A DNA stretch of 64,000 nt from Chondrosia reniformis. Taxonomy: Eukaryota; Porifera; Demospongiae; Chondrillida; Chondrillidae. Under the pieces are notes generated by a model, which worked only from the letters and a program-made list of their open reading frames with translations, made no database searches and was not told the origin of the DNA. The DNA is taken from the NCBI GenBank assembly GCA_947172415.1, contig OX359193.1, positions 2,350,501 through 2,414,500 on the forward strand. Reading direction: 5' to 3'. The translations under genes and the position numbers were made by a program. Within the stretch, counting starts at the first letter, position 1; every line of letters begins with the position of its first letter. This document shows positions 1-10,321 of the stretch, piece after piece.

Positions 1-660
1 CAAGCCTCAGACTGATCTCTGACAATACATTCTGACCTCCGAAAGCGGACAGTTAAACTAAAGACGAGACGAAACTAATTATACAATAAAACGATAATAG
101 TACAGTGAACAAAATTAACGTAAGTCATAAGTAACTAGCTACATAAAATAGCTACAGATGTTCAGTGGATCGTACGTAGTCTCAAGTGAATTTCGGTTCC
201 ACCCGCTAGCTCATTGCGTTCCTATTTTTTCAACTATTCAGAGGTCGATGAAAGTGGCCTTAAACCTGATTGGTCTAAGCTAATGATTAATCCATTTGGT
301 AGTTGTTCACTCGTACCAAACCATCTAATAGGAAGTCTTGCTTCTGTGGATCGTGCCCAGCCATAACCTTAAGTTAGTAAGCTGTAACCTCTGAATTACA
401 AAAACCGAAGGTGTGAACACCCGTAAAATGCACTCGATAAACTGAACGAATTTGTAATTCATTCAGTTTATGGAGTAGCTAACTGGTTCAGCGGCAGATA
501 CTATTCAATGAATAACGAAAAACAAAAAAGACTTGCATGAATTAATCAAATGTTAGTGTTTGTAGCTTCTAACTTGTTGGTGTGTATTTATTGCATCTCT
601 TGGATCTTGATCATGAGCCATAATATAGTGTCACTATAACTGGTAGCTAGTTGCTATTAC
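1..660. other. Non-coding stretch, no gene seen
   Basis: AT-rich sequence with no convincing reading frame. The phrase 'tgacctccgaaagcggaca' near 35-53 resembles the subterminal sequence of the MITE-like end at 661-776, so this may be part of the same kind of short DNA transposon. No other structure was recognised. Confidence 0.4.
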
Positions 661-776
661 ACAATTAGTTGTTTAGAGGGTGATTATGGGCTGACCTCCG
701 AGAAGAGGACAACCTCTGAATAAAGGACAGGATGGTGGGTCCGAGCGTGTCTGTTATTTGGAGGTTTCACTGTAGT
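661..776. mobile_element. MITE end (pogo/Tc1-like 'cagtgaaacctc' type)
   Basis: The segment ends in 'ggaggtttcactgtag', the inverse of a typical 'TACAGTGAAACCTCC' terminal repeat, and carries several 'gacctccgagaagaggac'-like subterminal words. These are usual in small non-autonomous Tc1/pogo-related elements with a TA target site. The opposite end was not found with certainty, so only one end is annotated. Confidence 0.35.
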
Positions 777-984
777 TAAAACCAGCTAGCAATTCCTTTT
801 TCATAAATCTCTTACATATACATAGGTATTTTCAGTGAGTACCTACCTTGAAAGTAAGCCAATCTCTTTGTTTTGTATTTGCTATAGTACATTTTAAAAT
901 TCTGACTACACTTTTTTGCTTACTGAAATATCTAGCAAGTGAGGCTGTTCTCAATTTGATGAGATTAGAAAGATACCTACCACG

Positions 985-1480
985 AGCTGTAGCTTTTTTG
1001 ATTTCCGGTGCCCTGGCATAGAAGGCCCGAGATGCAGCTTTTTTTCATTTCTGGTGCCCTAGCATATTGAGCTCTAGATGCAGTTTTTTAATTTCTGGTG
1101 CCCTGACATATTGAGTTGTAGATGCAGCTTTTTTAATTTCTGGTGCCCTGGCATATTGAGCTCTAGATGCAGCTTTTTTAGAATCAGGATCTCTAGCATA
1201 GATTGCACGACCTGCAGCTTTCTTTTTCTCTGGATGGAGTATATATAGTGTATGATCAGTGGCTCTCCTCCTTTTGAAGATTTTTAGAATATGACTCCTT
1301 CCTTTGGACTAATATATTCTCTTTTTTAACAAAATAATTCATTTTTCTTTCTGCTCTTTTCTTTTTATTTGTAAAGGGACCAGGATTTGTTTCTATATCC
1401 CATGACATAACAGTATTAATATCATATAGAGCACAAAGAATATAGTAACTAAGAAAATGATCACAAATGTCCTGAATATA
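985..1480 (-). pseudogene. TE-type ORF start: 2A-like peptide plus 15-aa lysine/alanine repeats
   Basis: Reading from 1480 downward, an open frame contains MSWDIETNPGP and then a lysine-rich segment. The core DIETNPGP (codons at 1399-1376) matches the 2A consensus D(V/I)ExNPGP, which makes ribosomes skip a peptide bond before the last proline. After a stop and a frame change, at about 1225-987, come five tandem 45-bp units. They encode variants of a 15-residue repeat of the type KKAASRAQYARAPEI. Repeats of this kind after a 2A peptide occur in invertebrate TE proteins, but I cannot name the element. A TGA at 1483 closes the frame upstream, and further stops and shifts mark it as a remnant. 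Bond skipping is known for the motif, not shown for this copy. Confidence 0.6.
987..1228 (-). repeat. Five 45-bp tandem coding repeats
   Basis: Units begin near 988, 1033, 1078, 1123 and 1168, each with 'gcagctttttt' followed by 'ggtgccctggcatat'-like sequence. The period of 45 bp keeps the frame (15 codons) and one unit has lost it. They lie downstream of the 2A-like peptide on the minus strand. Confidence 0.85.
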
Positions 1481-2509
1481 TCATTGACCTGTTGCACCTT
1501 CTTAATTTACTTTTCAGTAGTTTTTTTGTCTACAAGTGTATATCTCAACTTCCATGTTTGTAAATCATAATTAAAACTTGTCATAGCTTTATTCAAAGGG
1601 CTTATGTCCACTTCAGAGCTACCACTCTCAAACCCAAATTGGCTTTGAGAAGGGAGAGAGGCATTTCCTTTTTTCTTGTGTTTATTATATGGATTGCCTC
1701 AATCTCCAGTGGGAGTTTAGAATGTGTGCATTTCCCTACTGAGCTCTGGTAAGGATCTCTATATAAATTGACTTGTAGAGATGTAAAAGCTTCATAATAT
1801 ACAAAATACATGTTAGTTTACCACATTGCCAAACATAACATCTAAAGCATTTCCAAGATATTGAACTTATATTTAATGACTTACCATAAACTATTATAAT
1901 GTAATTATACAATACATATAAGTTGTAAATGTGTAATATTAGGTATAAATTGCTGACTTCCAAGCATTTCTTGATTTGACAAAGTGTAACAGTGTATACA
2001 TAAAAACTAGTGTTGTAATCATAAATAAATACTGATTTACATACATCATAACCTTATCTTGATAGTAGACAAAACTGCAATCAAAAATTGAAAAAAAAAT
2101 ACGTACATAAATGTGACATTATTAGGATTTAATTCCACTTTGACTCTCTGGTTGATATAGCTCTTGAAAAGTAATTCTCATAATCACTATACTAATCAAA
2201 CTTTACAAAATTCTTTAAAGCATTTCCTAACCATTATACCCTAGCCACTCAGAGAGTACTATATACCGTACTCTGAAGGGCTCATTTGTAACATTACAGT
2301 TTGGTTCAGTAATTCATTGTAAAATGCTTTGTATTTGAATAATATTTACCGACTTCTTTCATGTGCATGCTGTGTTTAAATGACAGTTATGTGTTCTCTC
2401 CGCTTATTCTAACTTATTGACTACCTCATATGCACTCAGAAATTTATACAAATCAAATCTGCATGTACAAAGGTTTCAAAGTCTTCTACATTACAAAGTA
2501 TATATTACG
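1481..2509. other. Non-coding stretch
   Basis: Very AT-rich with no recognisable protein similarity. The short open frames on the minus strand around 1602-1963 have no domain or motif and look accidental. Confidence 0.4.
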
Positions 2510-2847
2510 CTACATCTTAGAAAAAAGTTAGCGTACTACGCCCGTTCTTTCGATTATGTACGGTTGTAGTACGCATACGCTTACGGGCGTTTCTTGATTA
2601 TTCAACGGGTAGTACTACGCAGGTACTACGTACGTTCAAGACACACCTACGGATCGTGCTAACTAGAGCAAATTTGGCCACAAAGGAGGTGCAAACTGCT
2701 TGTGCATTTTCCTATACGATATACCTGGCGACGACGAAAGAGTGAAATTCTTTGCAATTTACGCGTATCGATTACCCGTACTACGGGCGTACAAATTGAA
2801 AACGTACGGGTGTACGAACGGGCGTAGTACACTAACTTTTTGATGTA
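2510..2847. mobile_element. MITE with about 30-bp terminal inverted repeats
   Basis: The left end reads 'aaaaagttagcgtactacgc' then 'ccgttc' (2523-2548). The right end at 2815-2840 is its reverse complement with a single mismatch. The match continues outward through 'tacatc' to TA dinucleotides on both sides, consistent with a TA target duplication. The interior is rich in 'gtactacg' and 'acgggcgt' words in both orientations and has no ORF. This is a non-autonomous DNA transposon of about 0.34 kb, family unassigned. Confidence 0.75.
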
Positions 2848-3536
2848 CCGTAATTTGTGATAAGTAAATTACTCAGTAAGACATATATAAAATGCCATCA
2901 ACCAAATAGTTAAAGGTAAAATTAAGTCCTCCAACTTCAGTGCCTGAGTTTCTTTGCTTATTCAATTGTTTAAAATCTATGTTCTTTTCACGATTTTCAG
3001 TACTTATTATATCGTATGTTATTTGAATTACATTTATTTTTGAATCGATTTCAAGCTAGCCTTAAATTCTCCTACAAACTGTAACATAAATGTCAATGGG
3101 TGTGCACATTTGTTGTTAAAGATAATCTGAACTACCTACCTTTATAGGTTAGCACTCTGCACGATCAAGTTTCATAAGTTACTTGAAAGTAAAATCAGCC
3201 TGACCCTAATACATTGTCATGTTATCTATATCAGTGACTAGAAAAGAGACAATACTGCGTACGTAATCACTATCCAAAGGAACATTTACGTATAGTATTG
3301 AAACACTATTAGTTTGCCATGAGCGTCTTTCAACAAAATTAAATTCTAAAAACTAATAGTATACACGACTACATTCTTCGCTTTAAACTCAGAAATTATG
3401 GTGTATTTTTAGGTCGTTCATTGGGCTCCAATTCCGAATCATTTCATTCTGCACGGGTTAATTTATCTAGGCTAAAGTATTCTCAGGCAAAGTGGAAAGA
3501 CCACTAGTCTACTAGGCTCCAGGGTGAACAAAACTA
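2848..3536. other. Non-coding stretch
   Basis: No gene recognised. A short imperfect inverted repeat built on 'actattagtt' and 'aactaatagt' lies at about 3306-3361. It is too short to call an element. Confidence 0.35.
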
Positions 3537-3765
3537 CAGTGGAACACGTTTATAACGAACATGGATTTAACGAAATTTCGGTTGTAACGAAACGTTTTGA
3601 AAAATAGTTTTAAACAACATAAAACCTTCGGTTTATAATGAAATTTTAGGGGCACATCTTGTTAAAATTTGTTTATAATGAAGCTTTCCTGGTCTGGTGT
3701 TTTGATCCTGGACGTGTTAAGTTGTTGTGAATGAAGTATATACACGTAGTGGGTACGAATTTTTC
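3537..3765. repeat. Dispersed repeat, pogo/Tigger-like end (copy 1)
   Basis: Begins 'acagtggaacacgtttataa' and continues with several 'taacgaaat' words. It aligns along its whole length with 36682-36910, including the shared phrase 'gctttcctggtctggtgttt'. The start resembles pogo/Tigger-type terminal repeats. No transposase is encoded. Confidence 0.65.
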
Positions 3766-4399
3766 CTTTTCAGAAAGAGCTACCACCTTGCCACATCTTG
3801 TAGCCATAGAAAAGGAAATCAAGTAAGATGCGAATCAGCTTGAAAATTGCAAAGTACAAACTACACTAACAAACTTCTTTATAGCTACAGTCCTGCATGA
3901 CATTCTATAACTTGAAAATCGTACGTATACAAAATCACGCGATCGTTTAGAATTTATTTTGATGTCAATGTACTATAAAAAAAACGAACAAATGACTTAG
4001 AGCTATAGACATTCCATCTATGTATATGTATGGCATACACACCCTTTGCACTTTGGCTTTTATATCAGCGTCTGGTATGTCGTCTATTCTTGGCTGCAAT
4101 CCATCACTGCCGTATACCAGTCTGTGAAATGAATTTCTTACTCTTACCTGCTTTCTAAAACCTGTCTTACTACATCAGTTATTATTTCTCTTAACTGGTC
4201 ATGGTCCATTGCACACTTTGATCAGTAAAAGCAAGCACTTTTTTAGCAATTGAAAGGGTGAATCCACATGTACAGCATATAGAACTGAGCATGATCAGAT
4301 ATAGTGCATTGAGGTAATTGATATGAATTATTATATCAATAGGTGTTAATGATATCATATATGCCAGTATATACAATACCAAACGAATGTGGTTCTCTT

Positions 4400-4945
4400 A
4401 GGTTTCGCTAGTACTCTTGGACCGTCGCGAGTACTCAAACGATTAACACCATACATTCATTTAGTTGACAAATAATAGCGCAGCATTTGACGTGTGAAAT
4501 TATTATTTCGCTTGAGAGATAGATGGCTTGTAAACCTTTTAAAAAGAGCTGTGAAATGGCTCGGTGTTTATCTTGCAAGCCTTGGTTCATTTTCCAACGA
4601 TATATATACCCACTTTCTTACTGTAGCACGCGAAAGTTTTCTTCCTTCTGACTCCATGATATATAGATGCTATTTTGGATATTTTATTTCTTCCTTCTGC
4701 CAAGCTGACATTTTCAAAATTTCCTGTAAAAGCTTGAAAGTTGTCTGGTCATGTTCGGTTTGGTTTCTTACGTTTTACTTCTCTACTTGTAATTCGTTTA
4801 CCACTTTAATTCGTCTATTAATCGATTGTTTAGCTCTTTAATTCCTCGGCTTCTTCGTTTATTCAGGTTATTCACAACTTCTGACTTGTTAATTGGCTAA
4901 AACATCTGTTAATATGATTCGAGCACTCGCGAAGAATCGAGATTA
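4400..4945. mobile_element. Candidate MITE with imperfect terminal inverted repeats
   Basis: Sequence around 4406-4455 ('gcgagtactcaaacgattaa') is imperfectly mirrored at about 4900-4950 ('ttcgagcactcgcgaag'). The 115-codon frame between them begins at GTG and shows no domain, so it is not called as a gene. Identity between the arms is moderate. Confidence 0.3.
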
Positions 4946-5009
4946 CTCTAGGGCGGCATTCAAACCAAACACGTTCAAAGTGGTACAGTAATTTTAAGCA
5001 GTACTGTAA

Positions 5010-5148
5010 TGGTTATTATATGGATATAAGGGTCATTATATAGATATAAGGGTCATTATATGGATGTAAGGGTCATCATATGGATATAAGGGTCATTATA
5101 TGGATATAATGGTCATTATATGGATATAAGGGTCATCATATAGACAAA
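5010..5148. repeat. Minisatellite, 20-bp unit, about 6.5 copies
   Basis: Tandem copies of 'ggatataagggtcattatat' with single-base variants (tagatataag, tcatcatatg). Confidence 0.9.
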
Positions 5149-5865
5149 GATTGATTATAATACCTATAGAGAAAGAAAATGACTACGACAACTTCAATGG
5201 AACAGAATTCTTCCAAGTTAATAGAAGCTTTTGAAGAGATAAAATTTGCCCAAGTTTAAAATCGAATCAGAAAGACATGGAGTAATTCTACAACAAAGTG
5301 AGATGATTTTAGGCAATAAACTACTGAATTTCAACAATTTTTGTAAAATGTCTGCAATCACATTAGGATAAAGCAAAGCCACATCCTTGTGAAAAGCATT
5401 TTCTTCAATATGAGTTATCCAAAGCTATTATTACCACTCTGTGGAGTGATTATGGAAAGGAGGTTGGAGTTCAATTTGATACTATTTTAGTCCACGCATG
5501 TGGGACATGTCCACCATTGCCGGAAAATTAAGTAGAAGAATATTTAACTAACACGTTTTTAAATGTCTTTTATTTTAATGTAGAATTATTTTATATTTAA
5601 ACAAATTGTATAGAATTGAAGCTCTATGCAGTCTTAATACATTAGTAAAATCAGCGCTTGGATTGCAGGCTTAACGGCTGAGATATTCGGCCGTAAGTGA
5701 TAGGTACTTAATTTCCGAAAATACCATATTAGACATTGGAATTACAAAAATAGAGTAAATAGTGACACCATTCAATGCGCAATAATAATATCTAACGATT
5801 GTATGTATACTCCTTTTAAATTCCCTTTACCACATGTCAAAAGATTCAAACAATCTAAAATGAAA
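5149..5865. other. Non-coding stretch
   Basis: No recognisable gene. Frames here are short and without motifs. Confidence 0.35.
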
Positions 5866-6217
5866 ATTTCAGACTTTCTAGATGATTTATGTAACTTAGC
5901 ATTTCAGACTTTCTAGATGATTTGTGTAAGTTAGCATTTCAGACTTTCTAGATGATTTGTGTAACATCATTTAGAAAGTCTAAAATGATACGTTACACAA
6001 ATCAACTAAAAAGTCTGAAATGATAAGTTACACAAAAGTCTAAAATGATACATTACACAAATCATCTAAAAGGTCTAAAATGATACGTTACACAAATCAA
6101 CTAGAAAGTCTGAAATACTAACGTTGTAACATAGCATTTCAGACTTTCTAGACTATTTGTGTAACGTCAACTAGAAAGTCTAATATGATACGTTACACAA
6201 ATTATCTAAGAGTCTAA
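5866..6217. repeat. Hairpin-forming repeat array in both orientations
   Basis: A unit of about 40 bp containing 'cagactttctagatgatttg' and 'tgtaac' is repeated three times forward (5868-5973). It is then repeated about four times as its reverse complement ('gttacacaaatcatctaaaa' and variants, to about 6120), once more forward (6135-6168) and again reversed. The array could fold into alternative long hairpins. No ORF. Confidence 0.85.
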
Positions 6218-6248
6218 AAGGAAGTGCTACTTTACATAAAACATCTAA

Positions 6249-6346
6249 CCTTCTCGTTCTTCCACTGAGGATTTTCGATTTCTAGTCCTTCGCCGTACCT
6301 TCTCGTTCTTCCACTGAGGATTTTCGATTTCTAGTCCTTGGCGGAC
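6249..6346. repeat. 49-bp tandem duplication
   Basis: 'ccttctcgttcttccactga' and the following 29 bases occur twice head to tail, starting at 6249 and 6298 and differing at only a few positions. It lies about 200 bp before the start of the next ORF. Confidence 0.9.
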
Positions 6347-6537
6347 CCTCGCCATACAAGGGACTAATCAATCGATTACGGTATTCTGCGTCATCATGAC
6401 ATTTCATTATAGTACTATCAACTTCATGTGCGAGTCACATGACCTTCACGCTACTTCCTGTAAAATGTTCAAATATTTCGCACCTAAAAGCGGCTTCAAA
6501 AAATCGGAAATAAAACGGACATGTTCCACATGCGCAG

Positions 6538-7140
6538 ATGACTACTGATTTATACAGTAGCAGCAAGCCTCCTCACAGTCAGTCACTAAGCCAACACCAA
6601 CAGGAAGATAGACCAAAAAGAAGAGAACTTACCAATGTTGACCTTAATGCTATAAACCACACGACAGGATATGTAATCCACAGGCTACTACAAAAATACA
6701 CTAAGGTGAACAAATGTGGAATAGTTGACTGTTTAATGGAGATGGTAGAACGTAGGCAGCTAGATATACCTTCTGAAGATGAAAGATATGCAACTATGAT
6801 TTCAGCATACCAGTCAAAAGCAGATAGAGGAGGGTTGGTGGCAATCTCAGCTAATGTTATAAAGTTTTTCTGTCCGATAGAATATTATGCTAGTGATTTC
6901 GGGGAGCAGCTAGTTTCTTTGGATGGAATGCAGAAAAGTGACCAGTCCAAGGCAGTGATGGAGGTGATGAATGATGTAGATATACTCTTCGATTGGGCAT
7001 GCTTTACTTCTCAATTGAATGCAGAGGATCCCAGACTCCTTCTTGAGGATGTAGTAAATACTTGGTCTCACTTGCATCTTCATTCTATAGCTGCTATTAA
7101 GATGGAAGAATACAAGCAAGCACAGGCCAAAGAGGTATAA
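6538..7140 (+). CDS. TE-associated protein with GYV...L and DRGGL motifs, 200 aa
   Basis: A single open frame from ATG to TAA. Visible motifs are TTGYVIHRLLQKY (about residues 42-54), VDCLMEM, KADRGGL (about 94-100), IEYY, and a C-terminal segment WSHLHLHS...MEEYKQ. The pattern 'GYV-x-L / CL-M / K-DRGGL / IE / S-A-ME-YK' recurs in uncharacterised, transposase-like proteins expanded in sponges and other marine invertebrates. These proteins are usually longer, so this is probably the C-terminal part. No catalytic residues can be assigned. It points toward, and ends just before, the minus-strand P-like transposase remnant. Function unknown; TE origin is inferred. Confidence 0.5.
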   Translation: MTTDLYSSSKPPHSQSLSQHQQEDRPKRRELTNVDLNAINHTTGYVIHRLLQKYTKVNKCGIVDCLMEMVERRQLDIPSEDERYATMISAYQSKADRGGLVAISANVIKFFCPIEYYASDFGEQLVSLDGMQKSDQSKAVMEVMNDVDILFDWACFTSQLNAEDPRLLLEDVVNTWSHLHLHSIAAIKMEEYKQAQAKEV

Positions 7141-7371
7141 TCTAAAGGGCTTAGAAAAACTCTTAAACAGAAAACTATGGACTATCAGTCAAACTGCTAG
7201 TTGATTTATATATGTAATTGTTGATGAATTATGCATGGTGTTTCCTCTTAGAAAGTGGTGTGTACAAGTTTTCATTCAAGTTAAGCTGCCTTTTCACATT
7301 ACCATGTTTTATAGTGATACCTGCACTTTTAAGTACCCTCAATGCAGCAGCATTATCAATGAACTGCTTAA

Positions 7372-7386
7372 CAGTTGGATTATCTG
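7372..7386. repeat. Target-site duplication, left copy (15 bp)
   Basis: 'cagttggattatctg' is repeated exactly at 8120-8134. It belongs to the interrupted transposase codons, so the two copies are best read as one target site duplicated on insertion of the foldback element. Confidence 0.8.
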
Positions 7387-8119
7387 AAAAGGGGTGTTTT
7401 TGCACATAAGCCTGTGCTGGGCTATCATTGCAAATAATAAACACCACTGGATATTACGCCAACCAACCAAGTGACAATCGTCTACTTGGCTGGGGGACCG
7501 AAGTCCTATTCAGTGGCAACCAGTGATGACCTCCCATTCATCCAATGATGGCAAAAAATCATCAATGAACCACAGACAGCTGTTTTGCCCTCTTTAGGGC
7601 TCATCAGTGTGGTATACATCGGTAGCTTAAAATGGATGACTGTTTTCTGCTTATCAATCCACGTCAAGTGAAACACTTGTGGTTTCATGATAATAGAGAA
7701 TGGAGGCTATAGTCAAGGCATGACTAGGTGCTCAAATGAAAAAGGGAGTTTTTGCACGTAAGCCTGTGCTGGGCTATCATTGCAAAAAATAATTTATAAT
7801 ATATTATTTGCAATTTGAACGCCTAGTCACGCGTTGACTATAGCCTCCATTCTCTGTTATCATGAAACCACAAGTGTTTCACTTGACGTGGATTGATAAG
7901 CAGAGAACAGTCATCCATTTTAAGCTACCAATGTATACCACATTGATGAGCCCTAAAGAGGGCGAAACAGCTGTCTGTGGTTCATTGATGATTTTTTGCC
8001 ATCATTGGATGACTGGGAGGTCATCACTGGTTGCCACTGAATAGGACTTCGGTCTCCCAGCCAAGTAGACGATTGTCACTTGGTTGGTTGGCGTAATATC
8101 CAGTGGTGTTTATTATTTG
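7387..8119. mobile_element. Foldback element with about 308-bp inverted arms
   Basis: The left arm (about 7430-7737) and right arm (about 7812-8121) are reverse complements with a few differences. Each can encode the same 60-aa frame, starting MKPQVFHLTW. Between them is a 74-bp spacer that repeats the sequence just outside the left arm ('aagcctgtgctgggctatca' at 7407 and 7761). The unit is bounded by the 15-bp direct repeat 'cagttggattatctg' at 7372-7386 and 8120-8134. It sits inside the P-like transposase frame. No transposase is encoded, so it is non-autonomous. Family unknown. Confidence 0.8.
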
Positions 8120-8134
8120 CAGTTGGATTATCTG
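8120..8134. repeat. Target-site duplication, right copy (15 bp)
   Basis: Exact copy of 7372-7386 at the other end of the foldback element. Its first two bases overlap the outer end of the right arm. Confidence 0.8.
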
Positions 8135-8297
8135 TTATTCTCCCTATGGCCCTTTGTTTCCCTAATTATTCCTCTAGAGGATCCTGGTTAAATTTAGAAC
8201 TTAAGATGTATTCAATACCAGGCTGTTTTATGAGGAATCTGACCATTTCCATAAATGACAAAACTATAATTTATAGATTCCTGGATATATAACTTAA

Positions 8298-10321
8298 TAT
8301 GTGTACTGACATTAATTAACTTTGTACAGTACATATGCGGGCATAAAGTTCACCTGAGATTTGTAAGCCCTAGTGCTTTGGCTTAACAGCATCTTTTGTT
8401 GTTCACTTAGGGTTAAATTTGGTACCTGACTTGTCTGTTCTTCTCAATAATGAAGATATACTAAGAATTCCTTCTCAAGCCACTACATACATACATAAAA
8501 ATTCAGTGACTGATTAAAAGATGTCTACTATAGCTACACTGTAATTCACATGCCTATATACATCTAATCTTGAATCAGTAGCAGATCTGTATGGATCTAG
8601 GTTTGAATTTCTTTTGAACTTTCCTTCTTGAAGACTTCTGGTGTTGAGGAGATCAAAGAACTTGTTAAACATCCGATATAAGTCTGTTGAGCAAGATGGC
8701 CATATCTCCACTACACACAGAAGGTTCAACTCACTCTGTATAAGTTTTTTGATTTTTTATGTCGACCTATTCTCTTTAGACTCCTTCTTGTAGGTCTTTT
8801 CACTGCCTTCCTATCTCTGATTCAGTTCACTGAGTCCATTCTGAAAAATAATTAAAATTCTAAATTCGAAAATACATAATAGTAACTGTCATTTAAAAAC
8901 ATCATCATACGGACCAACGTTTCGTGCTAGATGAGGCAATGTCTGACTGTTTTACATAGGTTTTCAATGGAATACGGCACAAAGCGCCACGTCAGTACCT
9001 AGAGCGTAAATGGTGCTTTGGTGTGAAGCAGCGTTTGCTTCCATCGAGACAGAGAAAACCTGCTTACAGTTTATGTGAATATCCTGTATAAAACTATACA
9101 TTTTCAGTGATAATTTTCCTGTAGCAAAGCTGATTAAAAAAACTCGACGTCAGTGCACGAGGTTTGTGATGTACGTGGTGTAGCCATTCATAGTTCTAGT
9201 GCTGTGTATTTCTGTAAACTAGTTTTCTTTTAATCATCTTCTGCATAAAAGACTCATTTTAAACCTTCACAGAAGTGAATTTTATCATTGTTACCTATTT
9301 CCCTTTGCATTTGCTTTTTGTTAAAACTATCATTAGGAAATTGTCTCTTGCTATGCAATCTGTGTCAAGTTATTAGGTTTGTTTCCAGTACACATTTCTC
9401 TTGTGCGTGTATTCCCGGTTTATCAGCCTCTGACCAGCCTTATTGCGCAACACGATAATTTATATTGTTGCGTACGTAATGTAACATATATATATTTGCA
9501 CGTTTATTTCTAGATCGCAGAGGACTTTGATGAAAAAGCAATTGAACTTTGGGTAAACTGCCATTTGACTGCTGTCAAACTTCGCCTTAATTTTGAGATA
9601 ACTTCGAGTTTCTGCACATACCACAGCTCCTCCCCTAACAGCAGTTAAAGGAAACCTTTGCTAACATAATCTGAATAAACCATTCTTCAATTCAATACTA
9701 AAGAAATCTGGATATTTTCTGTATCAACATCAGTTTGGACACTCCTTTTGTCAACTTCATTCTCTTCACTAGGTTCCCCAACTTCACCATCAGATTCACC
9801 TTTCTCTCCATCAACAGAAACAGCTACTGGATTAACTTTATACCGGTTGCGGACCACTTTAGTGGCTGTATAGGCTCCAGGTCGCCGAGCCAAAAAATTG
9901 TAATTTGTACTGATACTTTCGCTAATGTGAGTATATGAAATCATGTCTTTTAATATAGTTACATGTAGCGCTATACGTTCTATAATAAAGGAAATACAAC
10001 CCTTTAAAATATAAGTATACGGCTAATTGCGGAAGTTATATAGACAATTTTACAGTTTCGTTAAGGCAACAGAAGTTGATAAAATGGCCAACAGTTTGTT
10101 GATCACAAGCCACTAGGCGGAGGAAATTAGACCGTGTCTTATGATTATTGCGCTATAGTTGTTTTGCAATGGACCTTTACAAAAAGATACGTTCTATGTA
10201 GATCATGTAGATGGTGTAGATGGCAGCGCTGAAAATAACTATTTGGTTATGCTAGGACATATGTCCAAACTAACTCAATTATGGTGGGACGCTCAGATAA
10301 TTTGGTCCAATGTTATATTTT
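8298..10321. other. Mostly non-coding, one weak acidic ORF
   Basis: No domain is recognised in this 2 kb. A minus-strand frame at 9687-9944 ends in an acidic segment (GEKGESDGEVGEPSEENEVD) that could be an exon, but no splice partner or homology is visible. Confidence 0.3.

Larger units (their letters stand above)
7229..8297 (-). pseudogene. P-element-like (THAP9-type) transposase C-terminus, interrupted
   Basis: On the minus strand the frame upstream of the inserted foldback element (about 8260-8135) reads ...KFNQDPLEE, a TAA, then GKQRAIGRI. It resumes after the insertion (7386 down to 7229) with DNPTVKQFIDNAAALRVLKS and ends PLSKRK. QDPLEE-(Y/F)-GKQR followed by DNPTVKQF is the signature of the C-terminal part of P-like transposases. 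The insertion falls within the codons for T and D, and 15 bp of coding sequence are duplicated around it. The TAA replaces the usual aromatic residue after LEE. Only the last 80 or so residues remain. Confidence 0.7.

Noticed and set aside
4494-4841. 115-codon plus-strand frame
   Set aside because: Starts at GTG, has no motif, and lies inside a candidate MITE with inverted ends. Treated as accidental.
5010-5148. CRISPR-like tandem repeats
   Set aside because: 20-bp direct repeats with no spacers, in eukaryotic sequence. An ordinary minisatellite.
5866-6217. CRISPR array
   Set aside because: Repeats occur in both orientations and spacers are not unique. It is a hairpin-type repeat array.
6910-7119. 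Minus-strand frame opposite the 200-aa ORF
   Set aside because: Shadow of the plus-strand coding sequence.
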